Positions 12,559 through 24,391 of a DNA stretch of 64,000 nucleotides are shown one piece after another. The notes beneath the pieces were generated by a model. The model did no database searches, was not told where the DNA came from, and saw only the letters and a list, made by a program, of their open reading frames with translations. This stretch comes from Microcyclospora pomicola (Eukaryota; Ascomycota; Dothideomycetes; Capnodiales): the NCBI GenBank assembly GCA_002786065.1, contig NHNY01000033.1, forward strand, positions 186,001 to 250,000. Direction: 5' to 3'. The position numbers and the translations under genes are program-made. How positions within the stretch are numbered: the first letter of the stretch is position 1; each line of letters starts with the position of its first letter.

Positions 12559-13948
12559 ATTGATGCTTGATAGGAATAGATCTCCTCGCGAGAAGTCTGG
12601 TGGATGATTTTATCAGGGGGCGCGAAGCGAAGGCTGCCGATGTATTGAATGTTCAAGTGGGTATTTCTAGAGCGTAGAATGCCGAGTACGGTATAATGCT
12701 TGAGGGAATGGATGCTTGATCTAGAGTCAAAGAGACTGAGAGTAGACCAGGGAGAAAATACTTATAGCACGCCGCCGCCCATATTGTGTCCTCACTTATT
12801 CCATACTAGGTCGTCTTCTACGGCGCAGTCGGGGAAGTTGTCTTCACGTCCACCGGGCAAGTCGGACCCAACGCCTTGTCGCTGACCATGACCGCTTACT
12901 CGCCTGCTGTAGCAGATCGACTGAACGTCTGGAATACAGCGTCGTCTAGTGGGGAGGATGAGGATACTGGCTTAGTAGGTGGATGCACACAGGCTTCTGC
13001 GCGCTGCTGACCGTCGATCGAAGTCCCGTTGGACCGTGGGGATGCGCCACGCCAACGGGCGACGAGTGCAGCTGTGCGACTGCTATGCACAACATGCCTC
13101 AGGTGCAGGGATCAGGATATAAGCAGACTCCTGAGAATATCGCAGAGCGTCTGGTGAGCTCGCGGAGGGTTTATACCTGTAGCTAGATATACGGCTTGCC
13201 ATGGCAAGTTCGTCTCAAAACTAGAATAGAGTAGCGCTCGCGATACAAGCTGAAGTCGACGGCGACAGATACGTCTCATCGGTGCATGCGTTCGCGTCCG
13301 ATCGTGAAGACTGCAACATCTACATCCCGACGTCCGCATCGCAGCAGCAGCGAGTCAGTCCTCTAGCCTGCCCACAGAGAGTACGTAAAACCTGCTCTTG
13401 GCATACCTAGACAAGCATCGAAGCAGCCGTTAGCGTACCAGGCGACATCTCAGTCCCTGATCGAATGATGTACCCTGGAAATGTCTTGGTCAGGTTTCGT
13501 GGAGCTTGTAGACTGCTGGGCAGGTCTTTGCACGATCCTGCAGACTACGCAGCTCGACTGACTTATCTGCAGTCGAATTGCCTCGACAACCACCACTGCG
13601 CCGTCTTCATGTCCGTGCGCACGCAGCTATATGTTCGGAAACCTCTTATTGGTATATTTCCCAGGGAAAATATCGTTGTCAAACATTGAAAACGGGCGAC
13701 ACAAGTGTTCACGAAACAAGTTCGGAAAATGTGGAACTTTTCACTTTTACTATCTGATCCTATCTCCAAGTCCCCTGTACAGTACATGCACTATTACTAC
13801 TGATTAGCTGCTTTGACCGAAAGGCCTCCCACACCCAAATTTCCAATTAGATCTTATCTACAACATTATTGAAAGGAGGCTATTAGAATTCATCATCGTC
13901 GTCATCGTGGAAGTCGTAAAGGTCAAGATTATATTATTGAACGCCGCA
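12559..13948. other. Intergenic, no supported gene
   Basis: Holds the upstream region of the F-box gene and the 3' side of the lipase-WSC gene. It is AT-richer from about 13680 onward. I see no gene, RNA or repeat. Confidence 0.5.
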
Positions 13949-16900
13949 TCAAGTCGCCGAGGTAGTAGAGCTTTTGGAAGTGCTGGAGCTGCTCGTGCTG
14001 ATCGCGCTGGTAAAGCTTGTGGTTTTCGTGCTTGTGCTGGTTGTCAAGCTTGTGGTCGCGCTGGTGCTACTACTCACAGTACTACTGCTGCTTGGTAGCA
14101 GCTTCGCACCAAGGACGGCCGATGCTACCTTGGCAGGTTGTAGACTATTCTTGAGATAGCAGGTCGTCCCAGACAGAATGACATCCACACAACTGGCTGT
14201 CGTGTCACAAGTGGAGATGCACTGGCTGAAGTTGGAAACGCGAAGATTGCTCAAATCGCCACCAGCACGATCGATGCCGCATGTGATCAAGAAGGACTGA
14301 TTGTTGATTGGGGCGACATATATGGTGTTATTACTCGCAGGACAGGCGAGGGTTGAAGCGGTGGCAGCGGAGGCTGCGGCAGATGTGGTGCTGCTTGATG
14401 AAGAGGTGGAAGTGACGAACGTGCTTGTAGACGTGGCCGTGCTTTTGACGCTGGATGTGCTTGCAGTGATGGACGTGCTTGCAGTGGTGGACGTGCTCGC
14501 TTTGATGGATGTAGACGTAGCCGTGCTTGAAGACGTGGCCATGCTTGTAGACGTGACCGTGCTTGTAGACGTGGCCGTACTTTTGATGCTGGATGTGCTT
14601 GCAGTCGTGGACGTGCTCGTTTTGGAGGATGTAGACGTAGCCGTGCTTGAAGACGTGGCCTTGCTTGTAGACGTGACCGTGCTTGTAGACGTGGCCGTGC
14701 TTGTAGACGTGGCCGTGCTTTTGATGCTGGATGTGCTTGCAATGGTGGACGTGCTCGCTTTCGTGGATGTAGACGTGGCCGTGCTTTGAGTGCTGGATGC
14801 ACTTGCAATACTGGACGTGCTCGCTTTGGAGGATGTAGACGTGGCCGTGCTTTTAGTGCTGGATACACTTGCAATACTGGACGTGCTCGCTTTTGTGGAA
14901 GAAGAGCTGGATTTCGTCGATGCGGAACTCGAGGTAGGTGAAGTTGTCGTTGACGAGGATTGCACGCTCGATATGCTCGATGTCGACGAAGTGTGCGTCG
15001 ACGATGTGGAAGTTTTAGTAGTAGACGTGCTCGGTACCGTGGTGATGGAAGTAGACGTTGTGGATGATTTCGTCGAGGACGACGAGATGGCGCTCGATGT
15101 GTCCGACACCACCAAAGGAGATGCTGACGCGGAGGAGCTGGTGATGAGCCTAGCGCCATTGACATTGTTGTACACCGCCGGTTCAAGGGTGTTCTTCAGG
15201 TAACAAGCGGTTCCAGCAAGCGAGATGTCAATGCAGCCCTTCGTGTTGGCACACGTATCAATGCACTCCGAGAGGTTGTTGACGGTCAGACCGCCAATGT
15301 TACCACCAACACGGTCAATTCCGCACTCAACCATAAATGATTGGCCGTTGGAGACATAGATGGTAGAGTTGGAGGCAGGGCAAGAAATTGAAGAAGCGGT
15401 GGAGCTGGCCGAGGTGGTGCTGGTGGTGCTTGTTTTGCTGATGGTACTGGTGGTGCTGGACGCCTGCGATGAGCTGGTAATAAGCCTGGCCCCATAGACA
15501 TCGTTGTATACTGCTGGCTTGAGAGTATTCTTCAAATAGCAGTTATTTCCCGAGAGTGAGATGTCAATACAGCCTGTCGTATTGGCACAGGTGTCGATAC
15601 ACTGAGAGAAGCTGTTAACGGTCAGACCTCCAAAATCACCACCAGCATGATCAATTCCACACTCAATCAAGAATGACTGGCCGTTGGAAACGTAGGTGGT
15701 GGAGTTGGAGCCGGGGCAGGAGATCGATGAAGTGGTGGGACTAGCTGAAGTGGTGCTGGTAGTGCTGATGGTGCTGGTGGCGGTAGAAGTCTTCGATGCG
15801 CTGGTGATAAGCCGAGCCCCGTAAACGTTGTTATAGACTGCTGGTTTGAGCGTGTTTTTGAGGTAGCAGTCAGTCCCCGAAAGTGAGATGTCAACACAAC
15901 CCGTCGTGTTGGCACAAGTGTCAATGCATTGAGAAAAGCTGTTAACAGTCAGACCTCCGAAGTCACCGCCAGCATGGTCAATCCCACACTCAATCAAGAA
16001 TGACTGGCCGTTGGAAACATAGGTGGTGGAGTTGGAGCTGGGGCAGGAGATCGATGATGCGGTGGGACTAGCTGAAGTGGTGGTCGATGTCTGTGTAGTA
16101 GTACTCGTAGTAGTGCTCGTCGAAGATGTTGATGAGCTCGAAGAAGGGGATGTACTGTTGAAAGCAGTGTTCTGATATAGTGAGAGGAGATTTCCCGCAC
16201 CACAGAACTCGGTGCTGTTTGCAACGCAAGCCATCGAGCACATCCCGGCAGAAGTGGCATTAGCACCATTGAGCAGGGCATCACCACAATAGCATTCGTC
16301 AGCGTATTCTGTCCCGAAGTACTCGTAATTGTTGCAGAAATTGGCGCAGTACTCCAGATCGACAAAGCTTCCACGCATCGTGGCGCCATTCAATGTACGA
16401 CTCGCCGAGACGTCGGTATAGCACCCTACACTGGTGAAGGCTCCGACAGTCTGCGGGGTGACAGGATGAGGTTGAACTGTTGGCTGCCCGTTTGAGAAGA
16501 TTGAAATGCGACTAGTCCCACCACAGTGCTCGCTCGAGTTGCCGGTGCAGACTGTACCGCATGAGCCTTCAATGACCTGGACAGCGTCATAGCCAAGAGA
16601 ACTTCCACAGAAGCATTGTGATCCGTATTCGACCCCGGCAATCGTGTTGCCACCCTGCGCGCAGGTAGAGGTGCAAAGCTCGATGGTGTTGGCGTTGGTG
16701 TTGTAGGTCAAGTTCTGCAGAGTTCGGCTGCCCTCATCAGACCAGCATCCGTAGTACGTCATGCCGCCAGCATAGACATTATTATTGACAGGTAGTGTCG
16801 TTCCGACCAAAGCAGGGTTTGGGTACGGATCATCGGCACCATTGGGAAGTTGACGAGGATAACCAAAGTCGTAAGCACGCGTGCGAGTGCCGTAGAAGTT

Positions 16901-18096
16901 ATCGATGAACAGACGTTGCTTGCCGGCAGATGAAGCCATCATTCCGCCAGCGTCGTGACCGATCCCAGGTACCAGGTCGACCGTGTCGCAATTGGTGCCA
17001 GCTGGGTCAGGACACGATGCCGGGAAGGCTTTCAAGAACTCATACATTCGCTCATTCCGGTTGATACCAGTGGTACCAGGAGCGCACGAGGAGTCGTCGT
17101 TACCTACGTCGTCTTCGCCGCGTGCGAACATGACCTGTCTCGAATTCCAATTGGCCAGGATAGCTGATCTGCCTTGGTTGACGAGGCTTAACCCGTAAGT
17201 CATGGGGTATCTGCAGCGCGAGTCAGTACAACACTGTGAGTGGTCGTTGGCGCACTTACTCGGCAAAGAGATTGTAGCCTTCACGATAATCATCGTAGAT
17301 TGAGCAAGAAGCAGTGTCAAATGGCCGGGCAGTGCTGAGCCAGACGTAACTGTTGGGGTTCGCCACCCAATAGCTGACCGGAGTTAACGTGTTGAGGTTG
17401 TTGGAGATGGCGATGTATCGCTGTACGGTCTGGGCCCCCAGCGAGTGACCAGCGATCACAATCTGATTCAAGTTCGGGAACATGGTCTTGTTGTCGTAGT
17501 ATTGGATCATTTGATCCAGCACGGTATAACTTGAAATGACTCTTGATGCGTGTGGATATTGGTTGTTTGAGCCGGCGGACCACTGACTGCCTGACCACAC
17601 CAGGCAGTCGCTGGTGCTCCCCTGGCCAGCAGGAAGGCCATCGGTGAAGGGGTACCCGTAGTTCTTGTCATCTCCATTAGCAAAGTATGGAGCTACAACG
17701 GACACCGTGTCTGGGTTGACATTCGGGTCGGACGTGACCCCAGCCAGAGCGTTCATCGCGCTGGACTCATACACATTCGGGTCTCTGATTAGACCGTGAA
17801 TGACTACGACGGCTCGTTGGATATTTGCGGACACCTGACGCTGACCATTTTTGCCGAGGTTTTGGTAGTTGATCAGCTGCAAGGATGTCAGTCCAGCTCG
17901 GTGGTTGGTCGAAGCAAAGATGAGTCGTCTTGCATACCGTCATGTTGATGTTCTTACTGGAAGTATCCTTGATCTTCCAGTATGCGATCTCAGCCCCAGC
18001 AAGTTGGGGGAGGGAGTTATTCACGGAGTTACCCATGAACTGCTGAGCGCCAGCCAGCGTCGCAGCCAATGCCACGAGGGTGGACGTGAAACGCAT
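13949..18096 (-). CDS. Secreted mosaic protein: alpha/beta-hydrolase, two WSC, four PAN-like domains, Ser/Thr-rich stalk
   Basis: Three exons (18096-17938, 17876-17260, 17210-13949) encode 1345 residues. The signal peptide is MRFTSTLVALAATLAGAQQ. Residues about 70-350 form an alpha/beta-hydrolase: oxyanion region VVVIHGLI, nucleophile elbow AGHSLG (Ser198), an acid in ARGEDDVG (about 291-293) and GIGHDAG (His344). Two Cys-rich WSC domains follow, at about 409-499 and 517-606. Three PAN/Apple-like modules (about 646-900) each contain CGIDxxGGxxGGLTVN and a CYLKNTL end. A long Ser/Thr tract, probably O-glycosylated, precedes a fourth diverged module near 1205-1280. The C-terminus is Ser/Thr-rich, with no hydrophobic GPI signal or membrane segment. 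WSC and PAN domains bind carbohydrate or protein, so an esterase tethered to or sensing a wall or host surface is a reasonable inference. The substrate is unknown. Confidence 0.85.
14436..14900 (-). repeat. Minisatellite encoding the Ser/Thr stalk
   Basis: Imperfect tandem units lie within the coding exon. 12-18-nt subunits such as GACGTGGCCGTGCTT and TGGATGTGCTTGCA (plus strand) are arranged in higher-order units of roughly 120-140 nt. They encode repeats of the kind TSTKASTSTIAS. Length variation between strains would be expected. The same DNA gives long Val/Asp/Leu frames on the plus strand, which are shadows. Confidence 0.75.
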
Positions 18097-21004
18097 GCTG
18101 GCTTACGCTTCGAATCGTGATGAAAGCGAATGCCCAAGGCAACGTCAAGCATTGATGGCAAAGCTGAAAGAGCGGCATGTTTGCGAGTATTTAATGGTGA
18201 CAAGGGAATCCTGCGTGCAATCTATTCAATGTCCCAACCTCATGCAGGGCATACCGCAGAGCTCCGCCAGAAATATCCAGCTCGCCGAAAACTGCTGTAA
18301 AAGTGACGATCACCCGTATTGCGTTGTGCCGAAAGATTGAATTCACCCTTGTCCTTGTCCTCGTGGCGCACCATATCGTGGACTTGAGGCTGACCAACGG
18401 CCGAGCGCAAGCCTTGAATGGACGTTGTGCAGAGCGTTCAGGATGCTGTTACGCCCCGTTCGAAATCTTGCCTCTCATGCATGAGGGTATCCAGGATCAA
18501 GAGCATTGAGGTGGCTTGGTGCTCACCAAATTGTTGCTTCCCGCTCCAGGCTGCTGTGCATGGATGCCACCGGCTAAGGCTGGGTTCTCGTCAGCACTGC
18601 AGCAGTCAGCAGCCACAAAATCCAATCTTCCCACAATGCAGTCCCGATGCGGTCCTGATGCAGTCGAGAGCCATGTCGGTCACTGTTTGGGACTGCCAAT
18701 CTTTCCTTCGTGCGTAAAACGCTCGAGCAAGCTAGTTCGCATTAGCTCAAGATCTCGCCTACTGTATAGAGTAGTGCTAGTGACGGCAACACCAGCCGAC
18801 TGTGTACAAACGAGCTGGCAGGATGACCAGCAAATGCTTGTTCTTGTGGAGGCTGCATACAGTACAACACAGACTACAGTACAGACCGTCTCTTTTGGTA
18901 CCGAACACACGTGCAAGACCACTCTCTGCATACAGTATCAGCGGTGTACCGAACCAAGCTATCGAATGAGAGCCGGACGATCCATCGTCATGCGGACTAC
19001 GCCCACCTCGATCACTCGGCACTTAGACGAGTTCAGCCTCGATCTGTCGACAAAGACAGCAATGAGACTAGTACTTTGTTTGCAAATCGGCGAAACGACC
19101 AGACCCGAGTTGGATACGAAAATCACACATACCTCTACTCGCGCTACGTCGTAGCATTGCTTTGGAGTTTGAGATACGCGAGATAGGCCATCGCGCGATG
19201 TACGCAGGTACTATTTTTAGGCTTGTACGGATAACTTGTCGCGCATTGGATCGCCGGCCGGCAGAAGAAGCATATGGCACGCTTGTGGACGGACTTCTGG
19301 GCATCAACATCAATGTTGATGGTTTCCCGCACACGGAGATGAAAAGGTCCCGTGTCTCGGCGAGCTACGATTTGGCGGCTGGCGCAGCCGCGCACAAGAG
19401 TGTTGTCAGTCTGTGACACCCCTGTCGATGATAACGAAGCGGCTCGTGGTCCAGCCGCTCCGACCAGCGCGCTAGGATGTCTTGCATGCTATTGCTACAT
19501 GCTGCATATGCATTGGAATCAGGTTTGAATAATTCGAGATGGTGAGGCTGTTGGCAATGCGATGCTTTCGTGTTTGTGTAGCAGGTGGAGTTGGAAGCAG
19601 AAGTCTGGTTCACACGTGTCGTGATAAACTCGTGACTGGCAACATCACCTCCTGGGATTGTCATGTGCTGGACGAAACGATGAACCTCGTGCCGAGGGTT
19701 TGATTGCTATACGAAGATAACGTCGGTGATGTGCTGTCTACATATCTGACACGTCACATATATGCAGTGTCACTCACATAACACATCTGACAGCTCACGG
19801 GTGAAACGCCGTACGGCAGATCTCGCGGAGCCACTCATTTCGTGCGAGGTATACATACCACGCCCATCCGCTCGACAGTGCCCACATTCTCCTTCTCAAC
19901 ATTATCTACGTCCAAGTCGTGGAGATCGAAGCGAGTGACTGTTTCGACCATTTCAGCCGCACGCCGACGTTCATCCCGCGGATGATGGATTCCAAGGCCC
20001 CACACGGAGTGCACCCCCCGACTTGGGCAAGGAACCTCCACGTAGCTGACACACGGCGATTCCACTGCTGGGCCGTCTCGTACCACAACCCGGAGCCTCC
20101 ACGCTGCCGGCTGCAAAACGTCCTCGACTCTTCTCAGGTCACGTGAGATGGGGTCGTCGCAAAAAGACGCACTCCATGTTATTTCCGCCTCGCTGCCCAA
20201 CCTCCACCACGACACCATGAACTGCTGTTCCCGGGGGAAGTGCTGGTGTTTATGCCCAACTCCCTCGTCCAAGAATTCCGCACGATGTTACCTTCGAGCG
20301 CAAGCCGTTCCTTGCGTCAGCTGTGGAACCAATGGCCTGGCGTCGGTGCCTGCGTCGAGAGCTGCAGGTGGGACCGCCCCCCAGCGGCCAATCCACCGAT
20401 GACCACGAAGCAGCAAGCTCCAATTTCTTCTTGGTCCAGGTGTCCCTCTCAGCAAGCGCTGTATTCCATCCCCTCGAGAATCTTCCTCGCTGCGGTGACG
20501 TCTCGCCGTCAAGTCTTGGTTTGGAGGCCGCCGGGTGCTGCCTGATGGCTGAGCCATGGCCGTAGCTGGGGACGCCCAGTGGCTGTACAGGTGAGCAAGC
20601 AAATGCTGTGACTGAGGACTACGCGTCTGCTGCACGACGTCAGGGTTGGTATTTCTACAAATTTCGAGTCATTCCTGTGTTGCATTTCTTTCTCATCTTC
20701 TCTTCTACCTCTCAACGCAAAACACAACATCAGCACCAGAGACCACTATAACAGCCACCACAATCCAGCTTGACCGTCCCGACCTTCCGACCTCCCTACG
20801 CTCAACGATTCCGAGCAACAGTGCTTCTCGACACTCCGAGTCCACCGTTGACGCCTCTACCATCCACGCACCTCAACGGTCCAACGGTTCTCCGCATCCA
20901 AGCTCCGCACGATCACAGATTCGTCGACCCACCCCGGACTCTCGAGTTGACCTCTCGATTACTTTCCCAATCCACAATCACCATCGCCTTCCTACGTTAC
21001 TAAA
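18097..21004. other. Intergenic, no firm gene
   Basis: Contains the upstream region of the lipase-WSC gene, one weak minus-strand candidate frame (19838-20218), and the pyrimidine-rich leader of the small gene at 21005. Around 19730-19800 there are short palindromic words (TGACACGTCACATATATG). No RNA gene or element was recognised. Confidence 0.4.
19838..20218 (-). CDS. Weak candidate ORF, unknown
   Basis: An ATG at 20218 opens a frame of about 126 residues with a balanced, charged composition (for example CDDPISRDLRRVEDV and MVETVTRFDLHDLDVDN). I recognise no domain. The frame also continues upstream without an ATG. It could be the last exon of a gene whose start I cannot place, or chance. 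There is no consensus splice pair that I would defend. Confidence 0.2.
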
Positions 21005-21274
21005 ATGGCACGCACCGGAATGGCCCCTCAGAAGGCATACGCATACCCAGCCACCGGCTCGAGTAAGCAAGCCCATCATGCCTCCCAAGCTGAATGACCT
21101 TTCGCTGACTGAACGACTTATCCAGACCCAGCCAGCGGCGTCGTCCCGGTCACGACTCCAACCGGCGTCCGCAACAAACCTGGCCCCAAGAAGCCCACCA
21201 TCGTGCACGCCCCGTCCGGTCCGGTCTACGAGCCTTCGTCAGGGACCGTCGGCTCGGACAAATACTACCGATGA
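21005..21274 (+). CDS. Small two-exon gene, 68-residue unknown protein
   Basis: Exon 1 (21005-21062) and exon 2 (21126-21274) are split by a 63-nt intron with donor GTAAGC, acceptor TTATCCAG and CTGAC at about 21105-21109. The ATG has A at -3 (ACTAAAATGG). The product begins MARTGMAPQKAYAYPATGSN, contains a Pro/Lys-rich middle (NKPGPKKPT) and ends GSDKYYR. It has no signal peptide, membrane segment or recognised domain. Upstream (about 20690-21000) the plus strand is rich in C and T and poor in ATG, as in the leaders of well-expressed mould genes. The splice sites and good start context are the main support. The function is unknown. Confidence 0.6.
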
Positions 21275-23262
21275 TCATCCATAGTCGAGAGCCACGGAGC
21301 AGACCACTCCGCAAGTCACAGCTGGAACTGTTGAATGAGACGGACATGATACCATACATACTGGCAGGCCTGGGCATTCGTCACGACAACATTGCTTCTG
21401 CATCAAGGAATGTACCCCCTCGTCTAGAATGACGCATACATCGCTACACGCCTGCAGCCCCTCGGTGTCTACCGTGGAAGTCGTCCACGTTGTTCGCTAC
21501 ATCACCCTCCTATCGCAATATCGGACAAAGGCGCAACGGATCCCGTACCACCAATCTGTCGGGCATGCAAGCAGCCATCCCACAGCATCACAACACCAAG
21601 ACCCCTCCCTGATCGTTCGCAAGATCAATCGGCAGGGAAGATTAAAATCCGCAAGGAAACAAAAAGATCAACAGAGCAAGAGCGGAGTGTTCATCAGTGG
21701 GCGCCAGGTATGGAGTCTGAGGTCCGTCAGTGACAGATCATCGGATCATACCTCATAGATCGGCACGGAGTTAAGCGGAGGGAGTATGTAGGGCAGGACG
21801 GTGTCGATCTCACTCACCTTCGTTGGTACCTTGAATATTTATTGGATAGCCAGTGTATTCGCCAGATCATTTCCTCCCATCGTCAGATAGAACCGTATAT
21901 CGTCTCGACTAGTGCTGCCTCGCCTCCGTATACCTCACACCTCCCACTTCCTCAATACCGTCACCCTGTCGTCCTTGCAGCCCCGATAAGTCGACTTCCT
22001 GACCTTACAGCCTGGGTAAGGAAGGTACCCAACTACTCATAGCTGGCCCCCTCGCCTTCTCTCCCTCTTCGATCAGCGTATGTACCTTATGTATACCCAG
22101 CTTACTTACTTACATACCTACCTACTGATTCACTCCTTAGCAAATCTTTCATGGTAATCTCAAGCATAATCACAACTATCCCACCCATTGCCATCCTCCA
22201 TCATCCACACCCCAAAACAATTCATTCTTCTTCTTCTTATTTCCACAGATACACTCCCTCTCCACTTCGCCTTTCTCGATCGCATCTTCACGATCCATGC
22301 GCCTCGCTCGCTGGACTCACGTGGATGTCCATGTACACGTCCTTATACATGTCCATGTTCATGTCCACCCACCGTGCTCAGCGGATGAACTTGCAAAGGG
22401 TATATACTTCACCCCGACCAGAAAGTAGAACCCCATGATCGTGGAAGGATGGAAAGGAGAAACCTAGCGATGTCAGAGCGAGGCTTGCTTGATCGTAGCT
22501 ACATGTACGATAGACGCGTACCTACCTTACCTACCTTACCTTAACTAGCTTACCTTACCAACCGATGTGTATAAGGTGAGGTATGTTTTGAGCGAGGCGG
22601 ACTGCCAATTGACCTGTACCACCTGACCTCCATGACCTGCCTAACCCTCAGACCTTTCCTGCTTACATGACGGCGGCATGAGTGAAACATGCCTGACCTG
22701 CTCTTACCTGTCCAGTCCTAGCTATGTGGATGTATGTCGGTACGGGATATGGTGGGGATCGCGATGGCTGGCGATACAGACGTGAGGATCGAGGATCGAG
22801 GATTGGGTACAGGGTAAGATCTTCTTGGTGGTAGACGAACAACAGATGCAAACACCACCATTTGGTCAAAGGATCGAACACAGCTCATGCGTAGGGTATG
22901 AAATCTCATTCCTTTCCATTAGATACTCAAGGTATGTATATCTGTTGCACCGTCGTCTCTCGCTGCAGTACAGACACCTATGCCGAGTACATGTACACAG
23001 GTAATAAATCATCCGCGTCATCCACATCATCCACGAGAAAGAAGGGAAGAAGGGGGGTATCCAACGCGAAATGCAAATATCTTCTGTTCCGCTCGTCGTC
23101 ATATCCATCTTCTCCATCATGTTCACGCTCCCATGCGGCCCATGTTCCCGGACATTGGTCTGACCGAGAGTGGAGTCGCGCAATGGGTAGAAGCCTCGTT
23201 CAACGATGGAGATGAAGGCAGTGGTGGAGGAGGTGGGGGAAGAAGAGGAGGGATTGGAGGGC
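21275..23262. other. Intergenic with short TACCT-type repeats
   Basis: No gene seen. Simple repeats lie at 22104-22130 (TTACTTACTTACATACCTACC) and 22519-22560 (CCTACCTTAC twice, then CTTACCTTACC). Others are at about 22318-22370 (variants of GTCCATGTACA) and 22783-22805 (GAGGATC units). Confidence 0.5.
22519..22560. repeat. CCTACCTTAC simple tandem repeat
   Basis: Two adjacent CCTACCTTAC units are followed by degenerate TTACCTTA words. Similar TACCTACC words occur at about 985-1000 and 22104-22130. Confidence 0.7.
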
Positions 23263-24391
23263 TTAGACGTCCTCGTTAGAGACGTCCGGGTTCAGGCGAG
23301 CAGCGGAGTTGTCGACCTTGCCACGTTTTTCACGACCCTTCTCGGACTGCGCGATGGTGGTTAGCCGAATGAGCTACAGATCTCGCCGTGTGCAGCGTGA
23401 GGTGGACGGAGAGAAATGCTTACCCATGGGAAATGCGCAACAGGGATGATGAAGAAAGAGTTGGACGGATCGGCGATACCAGCCAGGGCGTTGTACCAGG
23501 CCATGAAGGCGGCGAAGATACCGAAGTAGCCGCCAGCCTTGATGAGTGCGCCATTGGGTCCGCCGCTGCTGTTCTCCAGGTATCCGATACCCAAGCAGAG
23601 GAAAGCCAGGTCGAGGAAGAGGAACAGCAGGAAGAAAGCGACCGTCGAGCGAAGCGTGCAGATCAGCAGGAGGAAGGTGAAGATGAACCAGCCCTGCGTG
23701 AGTAAGTCAGACATGATCTTGATGCATTGAGGACGTGACAAGCACTCACCATCAAGTAGAGACCAAAAGAGTTGAGGAACGGAAGCGCACTGCCGCTGGC
23801 CGTCGTGAGGCTGTCCTCGATCTGAAAGCCACCGGGAGTGAGGATGATGGCGGTCGCGATCCAGAAACCACCGTACGAGGAGAGCGCCGTCGCACCGAAA
23901 GTGTTGCCGACAGCCATTTCCCTGATCGCGTGAATTAGCTAGAGACTTGAAGCCAGCATACATCGACCATCCACTCACCACATGCCGGCAAGAAGCTGGA
24001 CAAGACCACCATACGCGAAAGCAGCGCCGATGACCAGTGATGGACCCGTGATTCCCAGGACGCCGATGTTGATCAGGGAAAGCACAAAGGTGGTCAAGGC
24101 GAAGGCACTCAACCCAAGAGGAGCTGGATTGGCAAACTTGCGGCCCTCGGTCGACCTGTACAGACCGGGTTGGAGCTCACCACCGAAGGCCTGCATACGA
24201 ACAGACTCGCCCGTGTTGATGTGCATGAGCGGGTTCCCACCATAGTCGTAGGGCTTGCGCTGGCGTTGAGCGGCACCGTTCTGTTGGAGGCCAGCGTGGT
24301 CGTGCGCCGATGTGCCATTTGATCCGAGGTGCTTCTCTTGTTGGGCAGAATTCATCTCCTGTGGAACACCACCCGCAGTGACGGCAGACAT
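23263..24391 (-). CDS. GPR1/FUN34/YaaH (AceTr) family plasma-membrane transporter
   Basis: Four exons (24391-23979, 23921-23750, 23693-23424, 23346-23263) give 312 residues. The family moves acetate or ammonium across the plasma membrane (yeast Ato1/Ady2, Aspergillus AcpA). After a hydrophilic N-terminus (about 80 residues) comes the family signature [15 protein letters not shown] at about 109-123. Six hydrophobic segments follow, including [18 protein letters not shown], and then the conserved [16 protein letters not shown]. The short tail is [15 protein letters not shown]…NEDV. All three introns have GTGAGT or GTAAGC donors and CAG acceptors. Length and order match the family. Whether this copy prefers acetate or ammonium cannot be told here. 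A TATATA word about 135 bp upstream (24526-24531) fits a regulated promoter. Confidence 0.93.

Noticed and set aside
14301-15203. Long Val/Asp/Leu-rich plus-strand frames
   Set aside because: They are the antisense of the Ser/Thr minisatellite of the WSC gene; periodic composition explains them.
18516-19154. 212-codon plus-strand frame
   Set aside because: Starts without ATG and has no protein-like features; probably chance.
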